DNA of 29,795 nucleotides, from positions 1 through 29,795 of the forward strand of contig NZ_JBLKSS010000012.1 of assembly GCF_047607725.1 (NCBI RefSeq). Reading direction: 5' to 3'. Source of the stretch: JBLKSS01 sp047607725 (lineage in GTDB: Bacteria > Pseudomonadota > Gammaproteobacteria > Enterobacterales > Enterobacteriaceae). A program made the position numbers and the translations under genes. The notes below the pieces were generated by a model. It ran no database searches and was not told the DNA's origin. It was given only the letters and a program-made list of their open reading frames with translations. Below are positions 17,669-24,542 of this stretch, piece after piece. Positions within the stretch are counted from its first letter, which is position 1. Each line of letters begins with the position of its first letter.

Positions 17669-17992
17669 ATGTTAAAAAAAGAAATGGCGAGCAAGCTAAA
17701 TGAACAATTAAATCTCGAATTCTTTTCCGCCAATCTCTATTTGCAAATGAGCGCATGGTGTAATGACAAAGGATTAGAGGGCGCTAGCCAGTTTTTCAAA
17801 ACTCAGTCCAGCGAAGAGATGGATCACATGCGCCGCCTGTTTGATTATCTCAATGACACCGGCACCATGCCGGTACTGGGCGCTATCGAAGCGCCACCGG
17901 TCGGGTTTCCTTCCCTGGCCGAGCTGATTAAACTCGCCTACCAACATGAGCAGATGATCACGCAGAAGCTCAACGAGCTGGCTCATGTGTAA
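17669..17992 (+). pseudogene. ftnA: Bacterial non-haem ferritin, truncated by IS66
   Basis: FtnA stores iron in 24-subunit shells. The first 106 residues match E. coli FtnA: KLNEQLNLEFFSANLYLQMS, EEMDHMRRLFDYLNDTG and YQHEQMITQKLNELAH. Ferroxidase ligands Glu17, Glu50, His53 and Glu94 are present. After His106 the frame enters the IS66 end and stops at once: the last Val codon and the TAA come from the IS sequence that begins at 17989. The remaining ~58 residues, including the ligands equivalent to Gln127 and Glu130 and the helix needed for the four-helix bundle, are missing. They are not found on the far side of the IS sequence, so they were deleted, not merely separated. Not functional. Confidence 0.92.
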
Positions 17993-18278
17993 GCGTACGC
18001 CCAGCGCCGTATTGACAGTTATTCAGCAGGGATGGTGAGGTTCCACGGCAGGAGCTCTTTGATTTTGTTGATGGGATGATCCGCGATAATCGCCAGCCCA
18101 TGGCGCAGATACGCTTNCGGCNNNNNNNNNNTNANNNNNNNNNNGCCGNNNAGCGTATCTGCGCCATGNGCTGGCGATTATCGCGGATCATCCCATCAAC
18201 AAAATCAAAGAGCTCCTGCCGTGGAACCTCACCATCCCTGCTGAATAACTGTCAATAAGGCGCTGGGCGTACGCTTAC
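17989..18278. mobile_element. Two inverted copies of the IS66 tnpC end around an N gap
   Basis: The left arm (17989-18120) carries the IS66 end with the tnpC C-terminus on the minus strand; the right arm (about 18145-18278) carries the same end on the plus strand. Both arms contain the tnpC 3' coding sequence (AIIADHPINKIKELLPWN), so this is far longer than the short terminal repeats normal for IS66. The arms are nearly identical, but at least one base differs (CGCCG versus CGCCT near the ends). The centre, 18117-18151, is mostly N with scattered called bases. The flanking eight bases (GCTCATGT left, GAATTAAA right) do not match, so there is no target duplication. The true structure is probably two opposed IS66 copies or a collapsed repeat. 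Confidence 0.8.
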
Positions 18279-18301
18279 GAATTAAACGGCGCGAGAACGT
18301 T

Positions 18302-19542
18302 ATGAGTAAACAGTGGGTAAACTATGTGATCGGCGGCGTTATTATCGCCATTCTTGCCGGGTGTCAATCCCGACCCACCGATCGCGGGCAGCAGTATAAA
18401 GATGGTCAACTTACCCCCAGCCGCTGGCGCTGGTCAACGCGCCCAACGCCCGCGGCAAGCCGGTTAACGCCGGGGATTATGCCGATCAAGTGCTTGAAAC
18501 CCAATACGCCGCCGCCTTGTTTCAACGCAATCAGACCGATTTTGCCGCTATCCAGCGCTGGGCGCAGGCCGGCGGCGATACTCGTCAATTAAGCCAGTAC
18601 GGCATCAAAGCCTATCAAATGGAAGGCGCGGATAATTACGGTAATGTGCAGTTTACCGGCTATTACACGCCGGTGGTGCAGGCGTGCTACACGCCGCAGG
18701 GTGAGTTCCGTTATCCGCTGTACCGCATGCCGCCGCGCGGTAAAAATCGCCGCCTGTCGGACCTCGCGGCTATCTACAGCGGCGCGCTGAGCAGTGGTCT
18801 GGTTATCGCCTGGACCAATTCGCTGATGGATAATTTCATGATGGAAGTCCAGGGCAGCGGCTACGTGGATTACGGCGACGGCCGGCCGCTGATGTTTTTT
18901 GCCTACGCCGGTAAAAATGGCCATGCCTACCGCAGTATCGGCAAGGTGTTAATCGACCGCGGCGAAGTGGCGCGGGAGGATATGTCGATGCAGGTGATAC
19001 GCCACTGGGCTGACATCCACAGCGAAGCTGAAGTGCGCGAGCTGCTTGAGCAAAATCCATCGTTCGTGTTCTTTAAACCGGTTCCTTTCGCACCGGTAAA
19101 GGGGGCCAGCGCCGTGCCGCTGGTGGCGAAAGCGACCGTGGCCTCTGACCGTTCGCTTATCCCTGCCGGTACCACGATCTTGGCGGAAGTCCCGCTGCTG
19201 GACAATAAAGGTAAATTCACGGGAAAATATGAGCTCCGTTTGATGGTGGCCCTGGACGTCGGCGACGCGATTAAAGGCCAGCATTTCGATATGTATCAAG
19301 GTATTGGCCCGGAAGCGGGACATTCCGCCGGCTATTACAACCATTACGGCCGGGTCTGGGTGCTGAAAAACGCGGGGAACGCCGGTCCGCTGTTCACCGC
19401 CTACAATAGCGGCGGCAGTCAAGCCGGTGGCGAGGGGAGCACCTCCGGCGGTCTGACGGGCGGCACCTCCGGCGGTTTGACGGGTGCCCAGCCTGCCGCG
19501 CGGCGGGCGCCCAATACCCTGCAGGTGATTTACGAAAACTGA
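18302..19542 (+). pseudogene. mltA: Membrane-bound lytic murein transglycosylase A, frameshifted
   Basis: MltA is an outer-membrane lipoprotein that cleaves peptidoglycan strands to 1,6-anhydro products. The start gives a lipoprotein signal with lipobox LAGC (Cys21) and the conserved PTDRGQQYKDG. At the CCCCC run near 18414 one base is missing; in the next frame the family sequence continues as QPLALVNAPNARG, then MEGADNYGNVQFTGYYTP, LMDNFMMEVQGSGYVDYGDG, GHAYRSIGKVLIDRGEV and the catalytic-Asp segment GQHFDMYQGIGPEAGH. Beyond the normal E. coli end there is an extra ~35-residue Gly/Ser/Thr-rich tail with an 8-residue duplication. The part after the shift, on its own, would lack the signal peptide. 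The lesion is a single indel in a homopolymer, so a base-calling error cannot be excluded. Confidence 0.85.
19441..19488 (+). repeat. 24-bp tandem duplication in the mltA C-terminal tail
   Basis: Two adjacent 24-base units, 19441-19464 and 19465-19488, encode TSGGLTGG and TSGGLTGA. They differ by few bases and keep the reading frame. Confidence 0.75.
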
Positions 19543-19573
19543 CCGCCGGCGGAGGTTTCACCCGTTCATCAAG

Positions 19574-19592
19574 CGGCCTGCGGGCCGTTTTT
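19574..19592 (+). terminator. Rho-independent terminator after mltA
   Basis: CGGCC at 19574-19578 pairs with GGCCG at 19583-19587 around a TGCG loop, followed by TTTTTG. It lies between mltA and tcdA and should separate their transcripts. Confidence 0.75.
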
Positions 19593-19613
19593 GTTAACTG
19601 AGGCATAAACAGT

Positions 19614-20438
19614 ATGAATGATCACCTATCAGACGCCTGGTTGCAGCGTTTCGGCGGCACCGCTCGGCTGTATGGCCGGGATGCGCTGGCGGTATTCGCT
19701 GCCGCCCACGTCTGCGTGATCGGTGTTGGCGGGGTAGGGTCCTGGGCGGGGGAAGCGCTGGCCCGTACCGGTATCGGCGCGATAACCCTGATTGATATGG
19801 ACGACGTGTGCGTCACCAATACCAACCGGCAAATTCACGCCCTGCGCGATCGCGTGGGGCTGCCGAAAATTGCGGTGATGGCCGAGCGTATCGCGGCCAT
19901 CAATCCCGAGTGCCGGGTAACCGCTATCGATGATTTTATCACCGCCGATAACGTGGCGCAGAGGCTGGACGGCGGCTTCGACTATGTCATTGATGCTATC
20001 GACAGCGTGCGGGCCAAAGCGGCGCTGCTGGCGTACTGCCGGCGCTATAAAATTCCGGTGGTCTGCGCCGGCGGCGCCGGTGGCCAGACCGATCCCACCC
20101 GCATTCAAGTGGCGGATCTGGCGAAAACCATTCAGGATCCGTTGGCGGCCAAAGTACGCGATCGCTTGAAGCAGGGATTTCAGGTGGTGAAGAACAGCAA
20201 AGGCAAGTTGGGTATCGATTGCGTTTTTTCCAGCGAACAGCTTGTCTATCCCCAGCCCGACGGCTCGGTCTGCGCGTCCCCCGCCACGGCGGAAGGGCCT
20301 AAGCGCATGGACTGCGCGTCAGGTTTTGGCGCCTCGAGCATGGTGACCGCGACCTTTGGTTTCGTCGCCGTCGCGCACGCGCTGAAAAAATTGCTCGCCA
20401 AAGCGCGGCGGCAGTACGTCACGCCGCCCGCCGCCTGA
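19614..20438 (+). CDS. tcdA: tRNA threonylcarbamoyladenosine dehydratase
   Basis: TcdA (CsdL) uses ATP to cyclise t6A37 of tRNA to ct6A, which sharpens decoding of ANN codons. The 274-residue frame is full length. The ThiF/E1-like nucleotide-binding core is clear: CVIGVGGVGSWAGEALARTG near residue 35, then LIDMDDVCVTNTNRQ with the adenylation Arg/Asn, and YVIDAIDSVRAKAALL. PVVCAGGAGGQTDPTRI and the C-terminal MDCASGFGASSMVTATFGF are typical of the family. The neighbours mltA upstream and csdE-csdA downstream (convergent) are as in E. coli; CsdA/CsdE are reported partners of TcdA. A GAGG lies before the ATG. It appears intact. Confidence 0.96.
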   Translation: MNDHLSDAWLQRFGGTARLYGRDALAVFAAAHVCVIGVGGVGSWAGEALARTGIGAITLIDMDDVCVTNTNRQIHALRDRVGLPKIAVMAERIAAINPECRVTAIDDFITADNVAQRLDGGFDYVIDAIDSVRAKAALLAYCRRYKIPVVCAGGAGGQTDPTRIQVADLAKTIQDPLAAKVRDRLKQGFQVVKNSKGKLGIDCVFSSEQLVYPQPDGSVCASPATAEGPKRMDCASGFGASSMVTATFGFVAVAHALKKLLAKARRQYVTPPAA

Positions 20439-20599
20439 AAGATTTGCCCGCGGGCCAGCTCGCGGCGGTGGCCGGCGAGATTGCACCGTGACGCTGGCGC
20501 CCGGGCGGACCGGTCGGGCCGGTAAAGTTTGGCGCACGCGGGCAGGATCTTGAGCACACGACCACGGATCGGAACGCGCCGGCAGGTCCGGCGCGGTCG

Positions 20600-21052
20600 T
20601 CAGCCGCCGCCGGCGATATGGGCGACTCGGCCGCCGATTGCCGCCAGACCGTCGGCGTGGCTGGCGCTCAATTCCGCTTCCAGTCCAAGCTGACGAAACA
20701 GCGCCAGCGGATCGGTCTGGCGCAGCTCTAGCGCGCTCTTGCCCTCCACGGCCGTCAGCACGATGGCGAGCAGGCCCTTAACGATGCGGCCGTCGCTGTC
20801 GGCATAAAAATGCATCCTGCCGTCCGGCAGCGGCTGATGCCCCAACCAGACTCGGCTTTCGCAGCCCGCGAGGATCGTCGCGGGGGTCTTCAGGCCGTCC
20901 GGCAGCGGCGGCAGTGCCCTGGCAAGCGTAATCACTTGCCGCAATCTATCCTCCCACTGCCGGCAGTCGGCAAAGCGCCGGGCCAGTTCAGCGGCGGTAA
21001 TGTCTGTGCCGAAGGGGTGCGGGCCGTTAAGGGGTAACACCTCTCTTGTCAT
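20600..21052 (-). CDS. csdE: Sulfur acceptor protein CsdE
   Basis: CsdE is a SufE-like protein that accepts persulfide sulfur from CsdA. It has 150 residues, similar to E. coli. The acceptor cysteine is Cys64 in ILAGCESRVWLG. Other conserved blocks are HPFGTDITAAEL, QWEDRLRQVITLARALP, MHFYADSDGRIVKGLLAIVLTAVEGK and LGLEAELSASHADGL. The gene starts 11 bases after the csdA stop and forms an operon with it. It is convergent with tcdA across a 160-base gap. It appears intact. Confidence 0.94.
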   Translation of the reverse strand: MTREVLPLNGPHPFGTDITAAELARRFADCRQWEDRLRQVITLARALPPLPDGLKTPATILAGCESRVWLGHQPLPDGRMHFYADSDGRIVKGLLAIVLTAVEGKSALELRQTDPLALFRQLGLEAELSASHADGLAAIGGRVAHIAGGG

Positions 21053-21063
21053 AGCGTGCTCCG

Positions 21064-22269
21064 TTATTCGCTGAAAAGGGCCAGTGCGGTGGCTGTCGCT
21101 TCTACCAGCCGATCCACGTCCGCGGGGGTGTTATAAGGGGCGAAAGAGGCGCGCACGGTACCGGGGACGCCCAGGGCGGCCATCAGCGGCTGGGCGCAAT
21201 GCTGACCGGCGCGCACCGCCACGCCGGATTGCGCCAGAACGTGGGCTATATCCTGATGATGGATATCGGCGAAGGCGAAGGACAGCAGCGGCGACCCCGG
21301 ACAGCGGAAAACGCGAAACCCCGCCAGCAGCGACAGCCGTTGGTGGGCGTCGTCCGCCAGCGATACGCACCAGGCTTCGGCCGCCGTCATATCCTGCTGC
21401 GCCAGCCAGCCGAGCACGGCGTCCAAACCGATAACCCCGGCGATATTCGGCGTACCCGCTTCAAAACGGTGCGGCGGCGGCTCTGGGATCACCTCGTCGA
21501 ACGACACCGCGCTGAGCATTTTCCCGCCGCCCTGCCAGGGAGGCATCGCCGCCAGCAGCTCGGTTTTACCGTACAGCACGCCAATACCGGTGGGGCCGTA
21601 CAGTTTATGGCCGGAGAAAGCGTAAAAGTCGATATCCAGCGCCGCGACATCCGCTCTGCCGTGTACTACCCCCTGCGCGCCGTCCACCACCACCACCGCC
21701 GGCGTCTGCCGTACTTGGGCGATAATATCCCGCAAATCCGGGCAACCGCCGGTGACGTTGGACATTTGGCTCAACGCCACGATCCGCGTGCGTTCACTCA
21801 GCAGGGCGGAAAGCTGTCGCTTGTCGGGCAGTAAATCGGCACCGATGGGCCATTTCACCACGCGAGCGCCGATCTGCTGCGCCACCATAAGCCAGGGAAC
21901 CAAATTGGCGTGATGTTCGCTTTCCGCTACCACAATTTCGTCACCGGGCCGCAGGCGCGGCCGCGCATAGCTTTGGGCGACCAGATTGAGCGACTCGGTG
22001 GTGCCGCGTGTCCAGACAATATCTTCCGCGCGCGGTGCGCCCAGCCAGCGGGCCATTTGCTGACGCGCCAGCTCGTAGCGGCCGGTTAACGATTGCGCTT
22101 GCCGGTAGCTGCTGCGGTGCACGTTGCCCTGCGCCAGGCGATAGAAATCCTCGGTTGCCGCCAGTACCGGCTGTGGTTTCAGGGTGGTGGCCGCGTTATC
22201 CAAATAGGTCGCCCCGGCGGTGAGAGTCGGAAAAAGCTGGCGGAAAGCATTATTGTCAAACTGTGTCAC
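21064..22269 (-). CDS. csdA: Cysteine desulfurase CsdA
   Basis: CsdA is a PLP enzyme that removes sulfur from cysteine (and selenocysteine or sulfinate) and passes it to CsdE. The 401-residue frame matches the E. coli length. The PLP lysine is Lys222 in FYAFSGHKLYGPTGIG, and the catalytic cysteine is Cys358 in RAGQHCAQP. Other class V aminotransferase motifs are YLDNAATTLKP, VWTRGTTESLN, EHHANLVPW, LSQMSNVTGG and VDGAQG. Translation begins at GTG 22269, with AGAGGA upstream at good spacing. It is the first gene of the csdA-csdE operon and divergent from ygdI. It appears intact. Confidence 0.96.
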   Translation of the reverse strand: MTQFDNNAFRQLFPTLTAGATYLDNAATTLKPQPVLAATEDFYRLAQGNVHRSSYRQAQSLTGRYELARQQMARWLGAPRAEDIVWTRGTTESLNLVAQSYARPRLRPGDEIVVAESEHHANLVPWLMVAQQIGARVVKWPIGADLLPDKRQLSALLSERTRIVALSQMSNVTGGCPDLRDIIAQVRQTPAVVVVDGAQGVVHGRADVAALDIDFYAFSGHKLYGPTGIGVLYGKTELLAAMPPWQGGGKMLSAVSFDEVIPEPPPHRFEAGTPNIAGVIGLDAVLGWLAQQDMTAAEAWCVSLADDAHQRLSLLAGFRVFRCPGSPLLSFAFADIHHQDIAHVLAQSGVAVRAGQHCAQPLMAALGVPGTVRASFAPYNTPADVDRLVEATATALALFSE

Positions 22270-22439
22270 GGAATTCCTCTGGGGACAACGGCCGGTGCGC
22301 TCGATGGCTAAGTCGCCGAATTACCTGTCATTTTCTGGCAAAATCGTGAAAGCTGGTTATGCTTATTACTATCGGGTAATACAAATACCCAAAGCGAATA
22401 ACGGATTAATACAGTAATTTACTCTGCGAGGAATGATCA

Positions 22440-22661
22440 ACGAAGAAAACAGCCGCAGTCATTACCGCCTGTGCCTTAGCCTTTACGCTGAGCGCCTGCT
22501 CAAGCAATTACGTCATGCATACCAACGATGGCCGGACTATTGTAACCTCTGGCAAGCCGAAAGTAGATGAAGATACCGGCATGATAAGCTATCAGGATGC
22601 GTCGGGCACCCAGCAACAAATCAACCGCTCCGACGTGAAAGAGATGATGGAAGCGCAATAA
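22440..22661 (+). CDS. ygdI: YgdI/YgdR-family lipoprotein with ACG at the start position
   Basis: The reading frame encodes a 73-residue small lipoprotein: signal KKTAAVITACALAFTLSAC with lipobox LSAC, then NYVMHTNDGRTIVTSGKP, DEDTGMISYQDASGTQQQINR and SDVKEMMEAQ to TAA at 22659-22661. Its place between csdA and gcvB/gcvA is that of E. coli ygdI. The function is unknown. At the expected ATG (22440-22442) the sequence reads ACG, and a TGA lies in frame at 22434-22436, so no upstream start is available. GAGGA at 22428-22432 is spaced seven bases from the ACG, exactly where it should serve this codon. The next in-frame ATG lies after the lipobox. Either translation starts poorly at ACG or the gene has just been silenced; the rest of the frame is unblemished. 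Confidence 0.8.
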   Translation, partial: TKKTAAVITACALAFTLSACSSNYVMHTNDGRTIVTSGKPKVDEDTGMISYQDASGTQQQINRSDVKEMMEAQ

Positions 22662-22852
22662 AGCCCGTGACATGGCCCGTCACTTACGGCCGGTCGCGGT
22701 CGCCTTCAACGGGTAACGGGCGCTAACGGCACCCTCCGGTTCGTCATCTTTTGTGCCCGTCTTGCGTGCCTGAACGGGCTACCCGCTTCGCGTGGCAAAG
22801 CGCTGAGGGCCTGGTGCCGGTCTCTGGCGCCCCCCGTCTGTAAGCGACAGGC

Positions 22853-22877
22853 AAAAAAAAGCACCGCAGGCGCGGTG
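22853..22877 (-). terminator. GcvB rho-independent terminator
   Basis: On the minus strand, CACCGC and GCGGTG pair and are followed by eight or more T. This is the expected end of GcvB. Confidence 0.92.
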
Positions 22878-23041
22878 TTACTTTTCTCTATGGACAGACA
22901 GAAAAATGTATCCCAAAACGGATTTAAAAATTAAGCGGTCCGCATTCGCGGCCCAATCTGCAAATACAACATCACATCACTCGCCAAAAGCACTTTGGAA
23001 ACATTAGTTTCCCCAGTGCTTTTCGTTCCGGCTTGCGAATG
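22853..23041 (-). ncRNA. gcvB: GcvB small RNA
   Basis: GcvB is an Hfq-dependent sRNA that represses many amino-acid transporter mRNAs. On the minus strand the sequence opens with GCCGGAACGAAAAGCACT, as in the E. coli 5' end, forming stem-loop 1 (AAAGCACT with AGTGCTTT). It then contains a GU-rich seed region R1 (GTGATGTGATGTTG then TATTTGCA), a second stem (GGxCCGC with GCGGACC), the conserved CTGTCTGTCCATAG and a terminator. At about 189 nt it is a little shorter than the ~205 nt of E. coli, mainly in the GU-rich part. The gene lies between ygdI and gcvA and is divergent from gcvA, its known regulator. The 5' end is set by alignment to E. coli and is approximate. Confidence 0.93.
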
Positions 23042-23047
23042 GCCACA

Positions 23048-23076
23048 ACTATAGGTATTTGCTGGCGCATCATCAA
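23048..23076 (-). promoter_or_regulatory. gcvB promoter
   Basis: On the minus strand TTGATG (plus 23071-23076) and TATAGT (plus 23048-23053) are separated by 17 bases, with the inferred start seven or so bases downstream at about 23041. GcvA is known to activate gcvB in E. coli; a CTAAT word at 23108-23112 could be part of a GcvA site, weakly supported. Confidence 0.75.
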
Positions 23077-23085
23077 CGGACAAAT

Positions 23086-23091
23086 TATAAT
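23086..23091 (+). promoter_or_regulatory. Possible gcvA -10 element
   Basis: A perfect TATAAT lies about 80 bases before gcvA, back to back with the gcvB promoter, as in the E. coli gcvA-gcvB control region. The -35 at 17 bases (TGGCGC) is poor, so this is only probable. Confidence 0.45.
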
Positions 23092-23171
23092 GCCTCGGAT
23101 AAAAAAACTAATAGATGACATGCCTATGTTGGCCCTACTCATAATTCTCAGTCCAGAAAAAGCGCTTGCCT

Positions 23172-24128
23172 ATGTCCAAACGACTCCCTCCGCTTAATGC
23201 CCTGCGGGTGTTCGACGCGGCGGCGCGCCACCTGAGCTTTACCAAAGCGGCGTACGAGTTATTCGTCACGCAGGCCGCCGTCAGCCACCAGATCAAATCG
23301 CTGGAGGACTTTCTCGGGCTAAAACTCTTCCGCCGCCGTAATCGTTCGCTGCTGCTGACCGAAGAAGGTCAAAGCTATTACCTCGACATCAAAGAGATTT
23401 TCTCCGCGCTGGCGGAAGCGACGCGCAAACTGCAGTCGCGCAGCGCCAAGGGCACGCTTACGGTCAGCCTGCTGTCGAGTTTTGCCATTCAGTGGTTGGT
23501 ACCGCGCTTGTCGATCTTTAACGCCGCCTGGCCGGGCATTGATGTTCTTATCCAGGCGGTGGACCGTGAGGAGGACAAACTGGCGGATGACGTGGACGTG
23601 GCCATTTTCTATGGCCGCGGTAATTGGCCCGGACTGCGGGTGGAAAAGTTATATGCCGAATACCTGTTGCCGGTTTGCGCGCCAGCGCTATTGACCGGCG
23701 TCCATCCGCTGAAAACCCCGGCGGATCTGATTTACCATACGCTCTTGCATGACGCCTCGCGGCGGGAGTGGCTGGCCTATAGCCGGCAATTGGGGTTAAT
23801 CCAGCTCAATGTGCAGCAGGGACCGATTTTCAGCCACAGCGCCATGGTGCTGCAAGCGGCGATCCATGGTCAGGGGGTGGCGCTGGCCAATAACGTCATG
23901 GCGCAAACGGAAATTGAAGCCGGACGGCTGGCGTGCCCGTTCAATGAGGTGCTGGAAAGCAAAAACGCCTTTTACCTGGTGTGCCATGACAGTCAGGCGG
24001 AAGTGGGTAAAATCGCCGCCTTTCGTCAATGGATCCTAGCGCGCGCGGCCAGCGAACAGGAGACGTTCCGCTTTCGTTACGCCGCGTCGCAGCCTATGGC
24101 GCCGCTGCATGGCACTCTCCATCAATAA
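23172..24128 (+). CDS. gcvA: LysR-type glycine cleavage regulator
   Basis: GcvA activates the gcvTHP operon when glycine is present, and controls gcvB and its own gene. The helix-turn-helix N-terminus is nearly identical to E. coli (LPPLNALRVFDAAARHLSFT, FVTQAAVSHQIKSLEDFLG, LFRRRNRSLLLTEEGQSY). The effector domain is also conserved (DRExDKLADDVDVAIFYGRG, NWPGLRVEKLYAEYLLPVC, FSHSAMVLQAAIHGQGVAL). I chose ATG 23172 (MSKRLPPLN) over the TTG at 23166 by homology. The product is 318 residues, about 13 more than E. coli, with a short C-terminal tail after FRFRYAAS. ygdD follows after 18 bases, suggesting an operon gcvA-ygdD-rlmM. It appears intact. Confidence 0.96.
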   Translation: MSKRLPPLNALRVFDAAARHLSFTKAAYELFVTQAAVSHQIKSLEDFLGLKLFRRRNRSLLLTEEGQSYYLDIKEIFSALAEATRKLQSRSAKGTLTVSLLSSFAIQWLVPRLSIFNAAWPGIDVLIQAVDREEDKLADDVDVAIFYGRGNWPGLRVEKLYAEYLLPVCAPALLTGVHPLKTPADLIYHTLLHDASRREWLAYSRQLGLIQLNVQQGPIFSHSAMVLQAAIHGQGVALANNVMAQTEIEAGRLACPFNEVLESKNAFYLVCHDSQAEVGKIAAFRQWILARAASEQETFRFRYAASQPMAPLHGTLHQ

Positions 24129-24146
24129 TTATCGGAATCGAGAAAC

Positions 24147-24542
24147 ATGCGTAGTCGTGGAATGCTGATTTTCGCCGCCCTAAGTGGATTCTTATTCGTG
24201 GCCCTCGGCGCTTTCACCGCCCATAGCCTGCGTCTGTCGCTAGGGGAGCTGGAAATGGCCTGGTTAAGAACCGGTTTGGAGTATCAGGCCTTTCATACCC
24301 TGGCGATTATGGCCATGAGCACGGTGATGATGCGCAATCCCAACCTGTGTTTTTACTGGAGCGGGGTGCTGCTGGCTATCGGTATCGTGCTGTTTTCCGG
24401 CAGTTTATACTGCCTGGCGCTGTCGCACCTGCACCTGTGGGTATATATCACCCCCATCGGCGGCGTTTGTTTCCTGGCGGGCTGGGGGCTGCTGCTAATT
24501 GGCGCGCTGCGCCTGAAAAAAAAGGCGGAACGCCGTGAATAA
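24147..24542 (+). CDS. ygdD: DUF423 inner-membrane protein
   Basis: A 131-residue DUF423 membrane protein, the same length as E. coli YgdD; function unknown. About four hydrophobic segments are visible (MLIFAALSGFLFVALGAFTAH; YQAFHTLAIMAMSTVMM; FYWSGVLLAIGIVLFSGSLY; ITPIGGVCFLAGWGLLLIGAL), followed by a basic KKKAERR tail. GAFxAH and FSGSLYCLAL are family motifs. Its end overlaps the rlmM start by eight bases, implying translational coupling. It appears intact. Confidence 0.92.
   Translation: MRSRGMLIFAALSGFLFVALGAFTAHSLRLSLGELEMAWLRTGLEYQAFHTLAIMAMSTVMMRNPNLCFYWSGVLLAIGIVLFSGSLYCLALSHLHLWVYITPIGGVCFLAGWGLLLIGALRLKKKAERRE

Noticed and set aside
17989..18278. Long terminal inverted repeats of one IS66 element
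   Set aside because: Each arm contains tnpC coding sequence for well over 80 bases; IS66 terminal repeats are only about 20-30 bases, so two element ends are involved.
18410..18420. Phase variation of mltA by the C run
   Set aside because: Five C residues is too short for efficient slippage switching; loss or read error is simpler.
22433..22570. Out-of-frame ATG reading frame (about 45 codons) overlapping ygdI
   Set aside because: The peptide has no signal or family features, whereas the ygdI frame shows a perfect lipoprotein; mentioned only as a possible competitor for the ribosome site.
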